A DNA stretch of 64,000 bases from Catonia carolina (GCA_035578175.1 JAQMRL010000002.1:138250171-138314170); one strand, 5' to 3'; counted from the stretch's first letter, positions 40,401 to 50,037 are shown. Numbers and translations are program-made. The notes: generated by a model from the sequence alone, not told the origin.

Positions 40401-43400
40401 ATCTCAAAATTGGCGTCGTTTTCATCTCTACCATCGTCATTGTCATCTCTAACTTCAACACTTTGTGTTTCGGGATGTTGATTTACGGTTCATCAAGTTT
40501 GATTTTGTATAGATATTTTTTTTTGTTTCTTCACAGTTCGGTCTTTTTCAAACACACTACTGAGTGTCGTTTGTGTTTTAATTCTAAGGACATTACTCAG
40601 ATTTTCTCATATTTGCTTAAAGTTATTGTATTTATTAACTGATTGTAAAAGAAAAACTATACTGTTAAAAAAAAAAAAAAAAAAATTTCGCGAACACAAG
40701 GGTGGCCACTCGCGTTGAATCTTTCATGGACACACAGCAAGGCACTATAGATACATTAGACCGAGCCAAGAGACAGCAACCATGCATCCATAAAGGTGTC
40801 GGCAGGACTAAAGCAAGTCAATACTCAATACAACCCGTCCAGCGAGTCATGATGACCGCGGGACGGTTTGTTTTGACTACCATTTTCTGTACCAGTAAAG
40901 AAGCCTTTGTACAGAAACCTCTGTACAAAGCCTTTGTACCTTTATACAGAAAATTACCTGTTAGTGAATAATTTAGCGGTCTTTTCCGTTTTCTGTATGC
41001 CACTATCAAATCCGAATTCCCTGAAGGTTGCACACGAGTTCATTTCTCCCACTCCCTTACTGAATACTCTACTGAGACAGACACATTCACGCACGCGTAC
41101 ACACGTCCTTCCCAGTCCCAGTATCTAGTACTATGTTACTCGTTTTGTTGTTTTATTTCATATTTTAATTTTTTTATTTTGCTATTACAACATTACTATT
41201 AGGTTATATTTTTTAAATTATTTACATTGGGAAGAGAAAGTCGTGTGAGTGTTTCACATAGACTTTTTTAGTCGTCACATATTCTGGGATTATGCAATAA
41301 CCCCATTTCCTGAAGGAACTCTGTAGTATCTTCCTCCGTCTGAATATTATTAAGTAACTCTACACAATTCATAATAGAGTGTTTAGTAGCTATCTGTGAA
41401 ATGAGAGTATAGTTGACATTACGCAGGAATATGCTGGTCAGGTTGGCGCGCTAGACGCAGGTCAAGAGAATTGTGTAACTGCAGGGAGTTCGGATTTGAT
41501 AGTGGCATACAGAAAACGGAAAAGACCCTAATTTAGTTCACTTCTCTTCCACATATGTCGTTTCCTATTACCTATTACTACGTTGTATTATAGGCTAGAC
41601 GATAACATTGTTATTTTAGTAACAGGTAATAGAATCCTGTTTTCGAGCAAGCTGTTATTTTCAGAAACACGTTATCAAAAAATAGCTTTATTTCCCATCA
41701 CTACCTCGTAGCCACTTTTTTAGTTTAGGGAACAGGTGGAAGTTGCTCAGCGCTAAATGGGCGTTACAAGCCAGAAGATCAAAAATGTCCCATTGAGACT
41801 TGTCAAGAAGCCTTTTCGCTACTGCAGCACTGTGAGGAGCTTTATCACGGATGAGCTCAACTCCAGAAATGAGCATTCCTCTTCTTTTGTTTTGAATGGC
41901 TCTCTGCAACCATCGCCAAGTTTCACAATAAGCTTCAGCATTTATCTTGGTTACGGAGATCCATTAAAAAAAAAGAAGAAAAATGCTCACTTTTGGAGTT
42001 GCGCTCAGCCATGATAAAGCCCGTCGTCCTCACAGTGCTGCAGTAACGAAATGGCTTCTTGACAAGTTTCAATGGGACATTTTTGATCATCCGGCATATA
42101 GCATTGACTTAGCGCTGAGCGGCTTCGCTGCGTTCCCTGAACTACAGAAGTGGCTAGGAGGGCAACACTTCCAAACAGACGACGAACTCCAAGACACCGT
42201 GAATATCAATTTCAAGTCACTGGCGGCAAAGTTCTATGAAGAGGATGATTATTGCCTAGATTTAAAAGGTGATTATGTTGAAAAGTAACCAAAGATCTAT
42301 GTAACTTTTGATAATAAATGTATTTTATTATTCTCATTAGTTTTATTTATAACCAATCGGAGGTTGAACTAAAATAACCCTTGTATGTAATGTCGGTTCA
42401 AAACCTACAATAAAAGATACAAGTATTTTAGAACAGGTCCTTTATGTTCCTTTGAAAACTGAAAAATCCAATACATTTAAAATTTTATTTAAAATTGACA
42501 AGAACTAAAATTTAAAAAAAATTACCAGTGTTGCCTTGAATATTCATTGTTTCCAATATGAGTAGTATTTACTGAACAAAACAAAAAATTTAACAGCTAT
42601 TATGCACGAATCTTGAGAAATAGGGACACTACTTTAAACTACATGATACTTTAAAGCCAGTTTTCTGTTCATTTAAAAATCAAAAAAAAAAATTGTAAGT
42701 GATCCGTGAAAATTCAAATTTTTATATTTTGAATATGCAATTTCTTAGTTATATTTGCTCATTTGAGTAAATTTTATCCGTGGCCATTAGAAAAAAACAA
42801 AAAATATACTTACTAGTGAAGTATTCTTTTACAGCTTCTCGAGCACCTTCAATTAGCGTCAAAATAAGTAATTTGCATAATGCAAAAAATGCTGCAATTC
42901 CCTGAAAAAATTAATAGCCTTTAGAATAAATAAATAAACAGTCTCTGAATTTTTAGACATACTGTACTTGTTTTTAGACATAACTGCACACGCTATGTAT
43001 GTTGTGTTGGTTATTAGGCCTAATATAGTTTAAACAAGAATGATGTTTGTTATACGTATTTATGTTGTTTCATGTCTGCAAACATACTTAATTTATTCTT
43101 GCAAAGTTTGCTTTACTTAATGTTATAATCGCCTTTTTTACTGAAGTACTGTACAGCCGGGCGTTTGAGACCAACATCACGCGGGAAAAAACTACGTCTC
43201 CTGCCGAGAGAAGCGAAGAAGCTGCGACCTTAGCGGCTGACAACATCGGCTATTCAGCAAAGGTGTTGTTTTCTCCTATCAGCAGACGAGTTTTGACTCG
43301 ATCTAACCAATAGGAGAAAATACTGCTTTCTCTTTAGCAAGCAGGGTAGCTCAGTAATGTATTTATTTATTTATAGTGCATACATAATTTGGGGTTCGTT

Positions 43401-44116
43401 TTCCTGCACCGTAGAGAGTTGGATTGATCGAAACGACATGCTTCTGCCTGTTTTGTTCTAGGGATGGTCGGTAAGGTCCGGACTTCGAGGTGCGCCTTAG
43501 TGTCATTCGATTCCTTTTAAAAAGTAGACACAGAAACCATTGGGTTTAAAGTCCCGGTTTTGACCAGAAGTGGACCAAAACCGTAAGTCAAGAAATTAAA
43601 GTCGGAATTAGGAAACAAAAATAGTGTCATTTGATTCCTCTTAAATAGTACATACAGAAAAAAATTTTGTTTGAGTTTCCATTTTAAGTGACCCAAAACC
43701 GTCAATAAATTAAAGTCGGAATTTGGAAACAAAAGTAGACTAGTATTCCTTTTAAAGAGTAGCTACAGAAATCACTAATGGTTTATGCCATAAATCAATG
43801 GTAGGTCCAAAGCCTTTTTAAAAATGGCTATCAGTCATGAGACGCATCGTGTCGTCTCATGAAAATGGTTTCTTTTTATATTTTGTCGTTTACTTACCAA
43901 TTTTTCATAAGCAATAATTAAGCATCCGTCACGAAGAGGATACTTGAAGCAGCATTTTGCAAGTAGCGTCATTGCAGTTTGTGTTACTGATACATAGCAT
44001 GGATTGAATAAAAATTCATCTCGTCCAAATTGTGCATTCTTGTTACCAATATGCGTTGTGTAAAAGTAATCAGACAATTTTAGCTGACGTCCTGCCGCAA
44101 AAGAAAGCTTATTCAT
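34307..44116 (-). CDS. Multi-spanning small membrane protein, four exons, 3' end not found
   Basis: Minus-strand exons 44116-43898, 42901-42814, 38481-38378 and 34439-34307 have good AG/GT borders, and all phases agree (0, 1, 0, then 1). They join into one frame with Cys-rich CCFKYPLRDGCLIIAY, a hydrophobic segment (AAFFALCKLLILTLIE), a short loop, GTEIVIYLIEMMLAGLLLIG, then IMLIWIVMDVIVVSSYVI and the start of a fourth hydrophobic region. The layout, short N-terminus with Cys pair and four spans, resembles insect DUF4728-like or LAPTM-like four-span proteins, but I cannot name it. The start is either 44116 or, more like that family, the Met at 43972. The first exon could instead open at an acceptor at 44092. 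At least one more exon is missing. Introns carry many transposons. Confidence 0.6.
34648..34760 (-). mobile_element. LINE 3'-end fragment
   Basis: The minus strand encodes GRPTKRWKDHLMKELGWYDT ending in TAA, the usual C-terminus of a non-LTR reverse transcriptase, followed by a short AAGAAGAA tail. Lies in the last intron seen. Confidence 0.65.
34761..36615. other. Intron; possible old SINE at 35400-35500
   Basis: No exon seen. At 35400-35500 the minus strand has a tRNA-like head (ATGGCATAGTGGTTAGTGCG) with a decayed B box. The rest is AT-rich. Confidence 0.4.
36616..36780 (-). mobile_element. LINE 3'-end fragment with (GAA)n tail
   Basis: Minus-strand copy of the same 3' end as at 13149-13330 (shared AGGCAGAGATACCTAATCCT-like end, GGAGGATAGGATAGCT), ending in a GAA tract. 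Confidence 0.65.
36781..37070 (+). other. GC-rich 94-codon frame, unrecognised
   Basis: A patch of clearly higher GC with an open frame beginning near LSGAAPDNGDTHQLCWRLL and ending TGA at 37067. It abuts the LINE fragment and probably belongs to a transposon, but I do not recognise it. Confidence 0.3.
37915..38150. repeat. Two-copy tandem repeat of about 170 bp
   Basis: The segment TCTACAAWGCTTAGTTTAGC and the following GTCAATTAGT recur at about 37951 and 38120, each preceded by CAACACTTTTATTT-like sequence. Confidence 0.55.
38378..38481 (-). CDS. Membrane-protein exon 3
   Basis: Acceptor TTTTTTCAG before 38481, donor GTAAAT after 38378. Encodes YSDSEVNPSILG and the hydrophobic IVIYLIEMMLAGLLLIGVY. 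Leaves in phase 0. Confidence 0.6.
38690..39212 (+). mobile_element. Non-LTR insertion with 15-bp target duplication
   Basis: A 523-bp GC-richer block ending in (AAG)n is flanked by perfect direct repeats GCTAATCCAAAACTA at 38675-38689 and 39213-39227. Target duplication plus a 3' simple tail shows target-primed retrotransposition. No reverse-transcriptase frame is left, so it is a 5'-truncated LINE or a SINE. It sits in the intron between membrane-protein exons 2 and 3. Confidence 0.8.
39283..39560. repeat. Direct repeat of about 195 bp period
   Basis: ATGATAACCCTAA, GACCTAATGAAGATTTT-like and GTGTGTACGT segments occur at 39307-39372 and again at 39498-39556. Confidence 0.5.
39861..41703. 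mobile_element. hAT-like non-autonomous element (1.84 kb) inside a mariner
   Basis: Starts TAGTGACGGGCA and ends (other strand) TAGTGATGGGAA, the CAGTGRTGGG-like terminus of hAT transposons. The 8-bp flanks TCTCCTAG (39853-39860) and CCTCGTAG (41704-41711) fit a diverged 8-bp target duplication. The intact mariner half at 42151-42162 (TGGCTAGGAGGG) shows the unoccupied site. No transposase frame inside. Confidence 0.75.
40979..41526. repeat. 45-bp inverted repeat within the hAT-like element
   Basis: 40979-41023 and 41482-41526 are reverse complements with one mismatch (arm includes GTATGCCACTATCAAATCCG), separated by 458 bases. A transcript could form a hairpin. Confidence 0.75.
42384..42813. 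other. Intron, no other feature seen
   Basis: AT-rich end of the large intron of the membrane-protein gene. Confidence 0.5.
42814..42901 (-). CDS. Membrane-protein exon 2
   Basis: Acceptor TTTTTTCAG before 42901, donor GTAAGT after 42814. Encodes GIAAFFALCKLLILTLIEG and AREAVKEYFT. Leaves in phase 1. Confidence 0.6.
43490..43765. repeat. Tandem repeat of about 120 bp, ~2.3 copies
   Basis: Each unit has GTGTCATTYGATTCC, AGTASAYACAGAAA, CCAAAACCGT and AATTAAAGTCGGAATT. Lies in the first intron of the membrane-protein gene. Confidence 0.7.
43898..44116 (-). CDS. Membrane-protein exon 1 (Cys-rich N-terminus)
   Basis: Donor GTAAGT at 43897-43892. Contains the ATG at 44116 and a second in-frame ATG at 43972 just before TLLAKCCFKYPLRDGC. 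A pyrimidine tract and CAG ending at 44093 could also be an acceptor. Confidence 0.55.
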
Positions 44117-44791
44117 TAAAAATATTATGTAATATGCAACCTAATCTAATGTTTTAATACTGTAACATTGGTGAACAGGGTTTGGTGGTATGCTATTGTT
44201 TTGAGTTTGGACAATAGCGTCTTTTTGCCTGAACAGGTGTGGTGTTACCTGGCACCGACTCTATTGAATTATAGATTTTCTAGTACTTAATGAAGGGTTC
44301 TATTAATCTTTTATGTGTTTTATTATTCATTAACTGGATTTCTTCTATGATTAAATACGATCTGACTTCTACGATTTATATTCCGTTAGGTTCTAATTTA
44401 TCTTTCTCAACTACTGTAAATGCATGTTGAAACCAACGCTATTAGGAAAAAACCAGGTTAAAAACTAGACAAAACAATGAGTAACACGCTGACTCATACT
44501 GTTGAAGATAAACGGCTTAGTTGAAAATTAATGCAGTTGTCACTAAAACCGATATGTGATTTTAATCGATGTCACTGTATAATTATTTTATATTGGGCAT
44601 AGTGGACTAACCTTTCCATCGAATATTTGTCACACTAACCGATAGGTCATTGTATCCGATATCACTTTATGCGATAACTACTGTATATGGTTTATTAATA
44701 GGTCAAAAGGCATTTTTGCACAAAAAACCATTAGAATCGACTGCTGCAAACCTACATGTATCAATTAAACAAAGATTACCCAAAGATATTT
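44117..44791. other. No gene seen
   Basis: Sequence upstream of the membrane-protein first exon. No clear TATA or initiator can be assigned. Confidence 0.45.
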
Positions 44792-44803
44792 GAAATTTAG
44801 AGA

Positions 44804-45000
44804 TTTTTTTTTATTTTTTTATTTTTGGTATAACGTCCGACTGTTCTGCAATTACTGCTAATGCAGACGGTGAAGGATGAAATGATTTTTTGCAACGTAT
44901 GAAAATATGCCATGCCTGAATGGGATTCGAACCCAAGACCGCATGATGAGAGGCGAGCACGTTACCAACTACGCCAATGCTGCTGGCATTAACAAATTAA
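44804..45000 (-). mobile_element. tRNA-derived SINE (family S1), nearly complete
   Basis: On the minus strand: A box TAGTTGGTAACGTGC, B box GGGTTCGAATCCC, body CATACGTTGCAAAAAATC, tail TCTGCATTAGCAGTAATTGC and CAGTCGGACGTTATACC, then an A-rich end. Flanked by GAAATTTAGAGA at 44792-44803 and 45001-45012. Confidence 0.88.
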
Positions 45001-45012
45001 GAAATTTAGAGA

Positions 45013-45073
45013 TTTTTTTTTTTTTTTTTTTGGTTTAACGTCCGACTGTCTGCAATTACTGCTAATGCAGACG
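45013..45073 (-). mobile_element. SINE tail (family S1), second insertion at the same site
   Basis: Only the last ~50 bases of the SINE (GTCTGCATTAGCAGTAATTG, CAGACAGTCGGACGTTAAACC) and an A run. Flanked by the same target, GAAATTTAGAGA, at 45001-45012 and 45074-45085. Confidence 0.85.
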
Positions 45074-45102
45074 GAAATTTAGAGAGGGTTTGCATAACTT
45101 CA

Positions 45103-45492
45103 TTATTGTTGTTGTTTAGGTTATCAGCCGAAAGACTGGTTTGAACCTCGAGAGGCTTTACTAAGTAAAACCAGGAGTTAAGTGGTTAATAATTGCCTTA
45201 CTAAGTGAAAAAGTATGCTTATCAGCATGCCAGGCCCTTAGAAAAGCATCTACTTTCCACACTTGCAAATGACACCTTCCAATACATTCACCGTAGGGTC
45301 TAGCTGAATAATGTTGAAATTAATTACTCTCAGAGGAGATAGCTCTGACTAGCGTCTTTTACACCTCTACCTCTTCTGTTCTTAAATGCTTCAGTCACAT
45401 AATTGACTGACCATGTGATAAGAAGCAACTATTTTTTGTTGCCCTGAAACTAGCAGATAGAGTCCAAGTAATTTAACACTCTACCTTCCTGT
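45103..45492 (-). repeat. Interspersed repeat family R1, copy 3
   Basis: Reverse-complement copy of the 33.0-kb repeat, with TTTAAGAACAGAAGAGGTAG on the minus strand. It ends GGTTCAAACCAGTCTTTCGG and then ACAACAACAATAATG, which suggests a simple-repeat 3' tail and hence retroposition. Confidence 0.7.
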
Positions 45493-46096
45493 TAAGGGCA
45501 ACTTCATTATTACAAACGCTATAACTCTACGAAACAAAAAACAAACTCTTCCCCGAGTTTTACCTTTTTGATCTTTTGTAGGTACTACAATGACAGTTGA
45601 ATATATTGTATTTCATCTACACTTGTGATTGATTTCTTTACTAATATGACCGTTAATTTATTCTGAAAGTTTTGTGGTATTGTGGTAACTCTAATAAATA
45701 TAATTATTAATTTCACAAATATTCTTAGCTTACACGAACACGGCTTGTTTACGTTTACAATAAAGTAACTCAAACTGTCAGCTGATATCATGACCCGATA
45801 AAATTAATCATATGACTAACAGCTCTCCGTGGCCGGCGCAGTTGTGAGCGAACGGTAACTCCCAAGTTTGATAGGTACTGATCTAAAGGTGCTGGGCTAA
45901 AGTCTAGCAAATTTAACATCATAAAACTCACTAAATTTTATAATCCGCATTAGTATTTTGTGACAAAACTGTTGATTCAGCTTTAAATAAACTAAGAAGA
46001 AAAAACATTCATCTGTACTCATGAAAAGCTCTTTTAAAAACACGGCTAAGTCAAAAATCATAGTTTTTATTTCGACATACCCTTACCAACACTCAA
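45493..46096. other. No gene seen
   Basis: AT-rich sequence. No upstream exon of the trypsin-like gene is visible here. Confidence 0.45.
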
Positions 46097-46262
46097 ATCC
46101 CTGAATGGGATTCGAACCCAAGCCGTGCTCGCCTCTCATCATGCGGTCTTGGGTTCGAATCCCACTCAGGCACGGCATATATTCATACGTTACAAAAAAT
46201 AATTTCATCCTTCACCGTTTGCAGTAATTGCAAAACAGTCGGACGTTAAACCAAAAAAAAAG
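46097..46262 (+). mobile_element. SINE (family S1) with an inverted head fragment
   Basis: A plus-strand SINE starts near GCTCGCCTCTCATCATGCGG with B box GGGTTCGAATCCC and a full tail and A run. Immediately before it (46100-46122) is an inverted fragment of the same B-box region, giving a hairpin around CTGARTGGGATTCGAACCCA. Confidence 0.8.
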
Positions 46263-46527
46263 AAAAAAATATCAACTTTTTTTCACACACAAACTTTACA
46301 GCACATTGGATTTTGAGTCCTTTCTTGCTTCAGTAGTAGTAATTAAATCTGAGCTACCATTATTACGAATGGGTACTGCTAATACAACGAAGAATGCTGA
46401 AAAATGCACTTACTGTGCTCTTCTTTTTATATGTTGTCTTTGAACTAAAGTATTTTCCCTTTACTGATAAAAGAATGGAGTCATAACGTAATATTATTAA
46501 CTGTTATTTATTATGTTACTGTTACAG

Positions 46528-46942
46528 TGCGGCCAATGGGGATGACAGAATTTGTTATGCTATCGAGGAGAATAAAGGACCTTGCCGTTGTAAAGGTGGT
46601 GCTGTTGTATGTGATGGAGTTCTTTGGGATCTAATGAGTTTTGTCGCTGTAGTAAGTGATCCTTGTGGCAGCGGAGGAGGCGGAGAGCCAGATGAACGAT
46701 GTGACAATACAAACGTGCATGTATTCTTTACTAATGTTGGTAATTTAAATGAATGGATTTATCAACAAACTGATTGAAAATTACCCGAAACTAGTACTTA
46801 TAAAGGAGGTGGTGGTGGAGGAGGTGGAAAAGGTGGAGGTGGCAAGAGTACAGCTGCATCCACAGTGCATAACAGCATCATTTATACGGAAATAGTAATT
46901 ACACTCTTCTTGATTAGAGGTTTAAGATCAAATTTAAATTAA
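46528..46942 (+). CDS. Serine protease homologue, last exon, active-site Ser lost; possible readthrough tail
   Basis: After an acceptor (TGTTACAG, ending at 46527) the frame reads ICYAIEENKGPCRCKGGAV, VVCDGVLWDLMSF, then CDNTNVHVFFTNVGNLNEWI, and a TGA at 46775-46777. This matches the end of the trypsin fold: CxGDSGGPLVC, then C..P.VYTNV..YLDWI. The GDSGG nucleophile box is CKGG, so Ser195 and Asp194 are gone and the product cannot be a normal protease. Insects have many such secreted non-catalytic homologues. The frame stays open for 54 codons after TGA, with a run of 15 residues that are nearly all Gly, then STAAS and a hydrophobic IIYTEIVITLFLI near the end, stop TAA at 46940-46942. That tail resembles a GPI or membrane anchor. 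Upstream exons were not found. It may be a pseudogene. Confidence 0.65.
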
Positions 46943-47739
46943 TTTAAAAAGACTTAAGTTTTCATGTAATTATAATATTTTAGTGTATAATTCTACTCTC
47001 AGTAAAATGAAATGTCAATAATTGAATTAAAATTACATGTAAATATTTCACTTGAACATTGTTAATTTATTTATAGGTAGGAAAAAAGAGTAACCTGATT
47101 AACGGTTGTTACTAAAAGCATACTCAAGTAGCCGATCACAAACTTCTGACACCCTGTTTTTAACTATTACTATTTCAATTTCCAACTATTAAAAAATTAT
47201 TTTGTGGATTTTAAAATGAGTGCATCCATCGTAAAATGAGTTAATAACAATAAGTATGAGTATAACAGAAATGTTAGTGTTAAAGAGTGACCTTGGACTT
47301 TTGATTTTGAACCCACCCCTTCCATCCCCCCGGGCTATTTTCGTATATCTTTTGGCTTACTTTTTCCCGCCAAATTTTTAACGCAAAGAACTCTACAACA
47401 TCTGATCCGATTTTGAACATATTGTATTGAGATAGATCCAGAGGTTAACCACGTGACCGGAAGACCGAAAACTGCAAGATTCATAAAGTCTAAGCCCCTA
47501 TCTCCGAAAATAAATAATAATACAGAAATAAATAATACATACGCTTATTTCAAATTGTGTATTCAAGCATGAACAGTTTGCCAATGGGATCATAACGCTC
47601 TTGCATTAGTAACAACACAGTGGTTACCGTAGCTACAAGGAGTCTTAAGATTCTACTGACGCTGCACATCGTACAGTACCCAGGAAACTTCTTTCAATTA
47701 CACTCAATAATCTATCTCTTAAGTATTACTGCTACATGT
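46943..47739. other. No gene seen
   Basis: Probable 3' flank of the protease homologue, then sequence of mixed composition (a C-rich stretch near 47315-47335). Confidence 0.45.
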
Positions 47740-47925
47740 TTATTCGATATAATAACGATGATAATAAGTGTGGCGTTCTACTCCTAGCAGTAGCCGGCCC
47801 GTCCCTGTCCGGGGCCCGGTTGGCCTTGTGGCGTTTCCGGAAGGTCCTGCGGCAACTAAATACGTTAATGACAGTTTTATGACCAGTGTATTTGAGTGTT
47901 TGAACTCTTTGCAATAGGTTTAGAC
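47740..47925 (-). other. GC-rich block, possible retroelement fragment
   Basis: A short GC-rich block around CCGGCCCGTCCCTGTCCGGG contrasts with its AT-rich surroundings. Minus-strand frames are open for 60 codons but show no domain that I can name. Confidence 0.3.
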
Positions 47926-47926
47926 G

Positions 47927-48244
47927 CTTACGCTATCTATCGGAATTGATCAGAACTGGCTTAGTGTATGTATGCTGTGCTACCACACCTATTTAAACGT
48001 TAGTTCCAATGAAATCCGATAAATAACGTACGCGTCCACTCCTTATGTAAAGGTAATGCCAATGGAATCCGATAGATAGCGTAAGCGTCCGCATTAATTT
48101 CAAAGTTAGTTTCAATAAAATCCCATAGATAGCGTAAGCGTCCACACCTATTGCAAAGATAGTTCTTATGAAATCCGATAGATAGAGTAATCGTTCACAC
48201 TTATTATAAAGTTAGTTCAAATTAAATCCGAAAAATGGCGAAAG
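47927..48244. repeat. 53-bp tandem repeats with one inverted unit
   Basis: Five units of about 53 bp at 48000-48244 share AATCCGATAGATAGCGTAAG and CGTCC. The reverse complement of that core lies at 47927-47948, before the array. Confidence 0.75.
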
Positions 48245-48785
48245 CATTCTTCTGTTGAGGTGAAGAAGGAAGACGGAAAGAAGGGAAGTCAAATAAACCG
48301 CAGTGAAGGAGGAAGACAAGTAAACCACGGTGAAGGTAAAGACAGAAAGGAGAAGGGGACGATAAATAAACCGCGTTGAAGGAGGATGACAGAAAGAAGA
48401 AGGAGGAATATAAATAAACCGCGGTGATGGAGGAAGACAGAAAGGAGAAGGGGGAAGACAAATAAACCGCGGTGAAGTAGGATAACGGAAAGAAGAAGGA
48501 GGAATATAAATAAACTGTGGTGTAGGAGAAAGACAGAAAGGAGCGGACGGAATACAAATAAACCGCTGAGAAGTAGGAAGGCAGAAAGGAGGAGGATGAC
48601 AAATAAACCGCAGTGTAGAAGAAAGACAGAAAGGAGAAGGGGAAGACAAATAAACCACGGTAAAGGAGGAAGACAGAAAGGAGAAGGGGAAAGCCAAATA
48701 AACTACGGAGAAGGAGGAAGACATTTATGAGAAGGAGGTAGACAATTAAACCGCGGTGAAGAAAGAATACAGAAAGGAGACTTGA
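48245..48785. repeat. Purine-rich minisatellite, ~47-bp unit, about 11 copies
   Basis: AAATAAACCGCGGTGAAG recurs at roughly 48292, 48318, 48364, 48412, 48461, 48509, 48554, 48601, 48649, 48695 and 48744, with AGGAAGACAGAAAGGAGAAG between. Long minus-strand open frames in two phases are by-products of the repeat. Confidence 0.85.
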
Positions 48786-48960
48786 CATCTTACTGAAAAT
48801 TTCAAGAGAAGATTATCTGTCGGAAAGTGCGACCAAGTAGTCATATCGGTAGGTATGACATCGTCTTGCAGCTATTAGACGTGTGTGTAAATCGACCGTT
48901 CAAAAATAACAAGAAAAATTTTACACAAAATGTATAGCAGAAGGACACAACGAAACAAGT

Positions 48961-49160
48961 TCGGGTAAAATGAAGAGGCCTTCATTCGCCTTGTTGTATC
49001 AATGGATTTTAAAAGCATGGGACGAAATTCCAGAACATTTAGTGAGGATGAGTTTTAAAAAGTACTGCATCTCTAATCCTTGGAAGGCACAGAAGACGAT
49101 ATGGTATGGCAAAGTGAGAGTAATTCCACATATTCGAATACTAGTAGTACAATTGTAAAT
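48961..49160 (+). pseudogene. pogo-like transposase fragment
   Basis: The frame encodes MKRPSFALLYQWILKAWDEI and PEHLVRMSFKKYCISN, matching the segment after the DDE core in pogo-type/CENPB-like transposases (WI..AWD.IP...V..SFKKC.ISN). Only this C-terminal piece is present. Confidence 0.6.
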
Positions 49161-50037
49161 AATGAGAGTGACGATTAAATGAAGTTTTACAATACTGTAT
49201 TACAGTCATGTACAGTGAAGTTTTCAGATTTCAGTAAGTGTAAGTAATCAGTAGTCTGTAAGTGCATTTAGTTTACAATAAAAAGCGCTTCAAATGTTCT
49301 GCTAAAAATTTCGGTAAGTCTTAATTATTTTTTCACCTTCTTAGTTTTTCAATAATTTATTTTTTATTTACTTTTTTTCAATAAAAATGTTTTCAAAAAC
49401 AAAGTGCTCACATTACACGGGGGCGTGCCCCTCCTCATTAATATTTAAACTTTTTTGCTTAAATCGATAGCCCTTCGTTTTTCCAGGCATTTCTATAGAA
49501 AATTTTGTTTGTTCTGCTTATGTAAGCGAGAAAAGGAAGTATAACTGGATGGGTGTAGGCCTACTCTATTCCACCTTTAACATTTTTTTCCTGAAATCTG
49601 TTGTCACTGTTCAGAATTTTATAATGCCAGAAAATCGGTGCTGAATAAATATTAACATAGGCCTCCTTGGTTCAGGTCTGACTAGGAAGTGTGCTATTTT
49701 CCTAAATTCTAAGTTAAATTTTTATCGCATTGCGTTCAACCGTACAACTTGGCTAATAATAATACACTGTACATGTTTTAAATGTTTTAGAAAACTTCTT
49801 TCTCTTTATTGATTTATTTACTGTAATACTGCTAAAACTATTAAATGAGGCGACACCTAGTTACAATGCATGAAATAGCAGAATAGAAGTGCACTTAAAA
49901 TCATTTTGCAGAGACAGTGGACAAAAAGCAAAATGCGCATTCTTCTTTCATGTTGCAAGCGAAATCAGGAAATATTCGACGATTGCTTGGCGTTGTAATG
50001 TGACAAATTAGGCTACTAAACAAATAAAGTTTTGTTT
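49161..50037. other. No gene seen
   Basis: AT-rich sequence without supported features. Confidence 0.5.

Larger units (their letters stand above)
39661..42383. mobile_element. Second palindromic mariner, interrupted by a hAT-like element
   Basis: The minus strand at 39661-39860 plus 41712-41909 encodes a mariner C-terminus (PHSAAVAKRLLDKSQWDIF, FHLFPKLKKWL, then the last ~45 residues). The plus strand at 41983-42288 encodes the same C-terminus again (PHSAAVTKWLLDKFQWDIF, DDELQDTVN, GDYVEK). The two halves are head to head and the N-terminal half is missing. The right terminus is GAACTAAAATAACCCTTG followed by TA; the left terminus is lost. The minus-strand half carries the hAT-like insertion at 39861-41703. 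Catalytic Asp residues are eroded. Confidence 0.8.

Noticed and set aside
43517..43732. 71-codon minus-strand frame
   Set aside because: It is a reading of the ~120-bp tandem repeat; the peptide repeats itself.
44900..44990. Possible tRNA genes (clear A and B boxes)
   Set aside because: Heads are followed by the shared SINE body and A-rich tail, and no acceptor-stem pairing is seen, so these are SINEs.
48212..48788. Long minus-strand open frames of 170 and 188 codons in two phases
   Set aside because: They follow the 47-bp minisatellite, whose unit lacks stops in both phases; the peptides simply repeat the unit.
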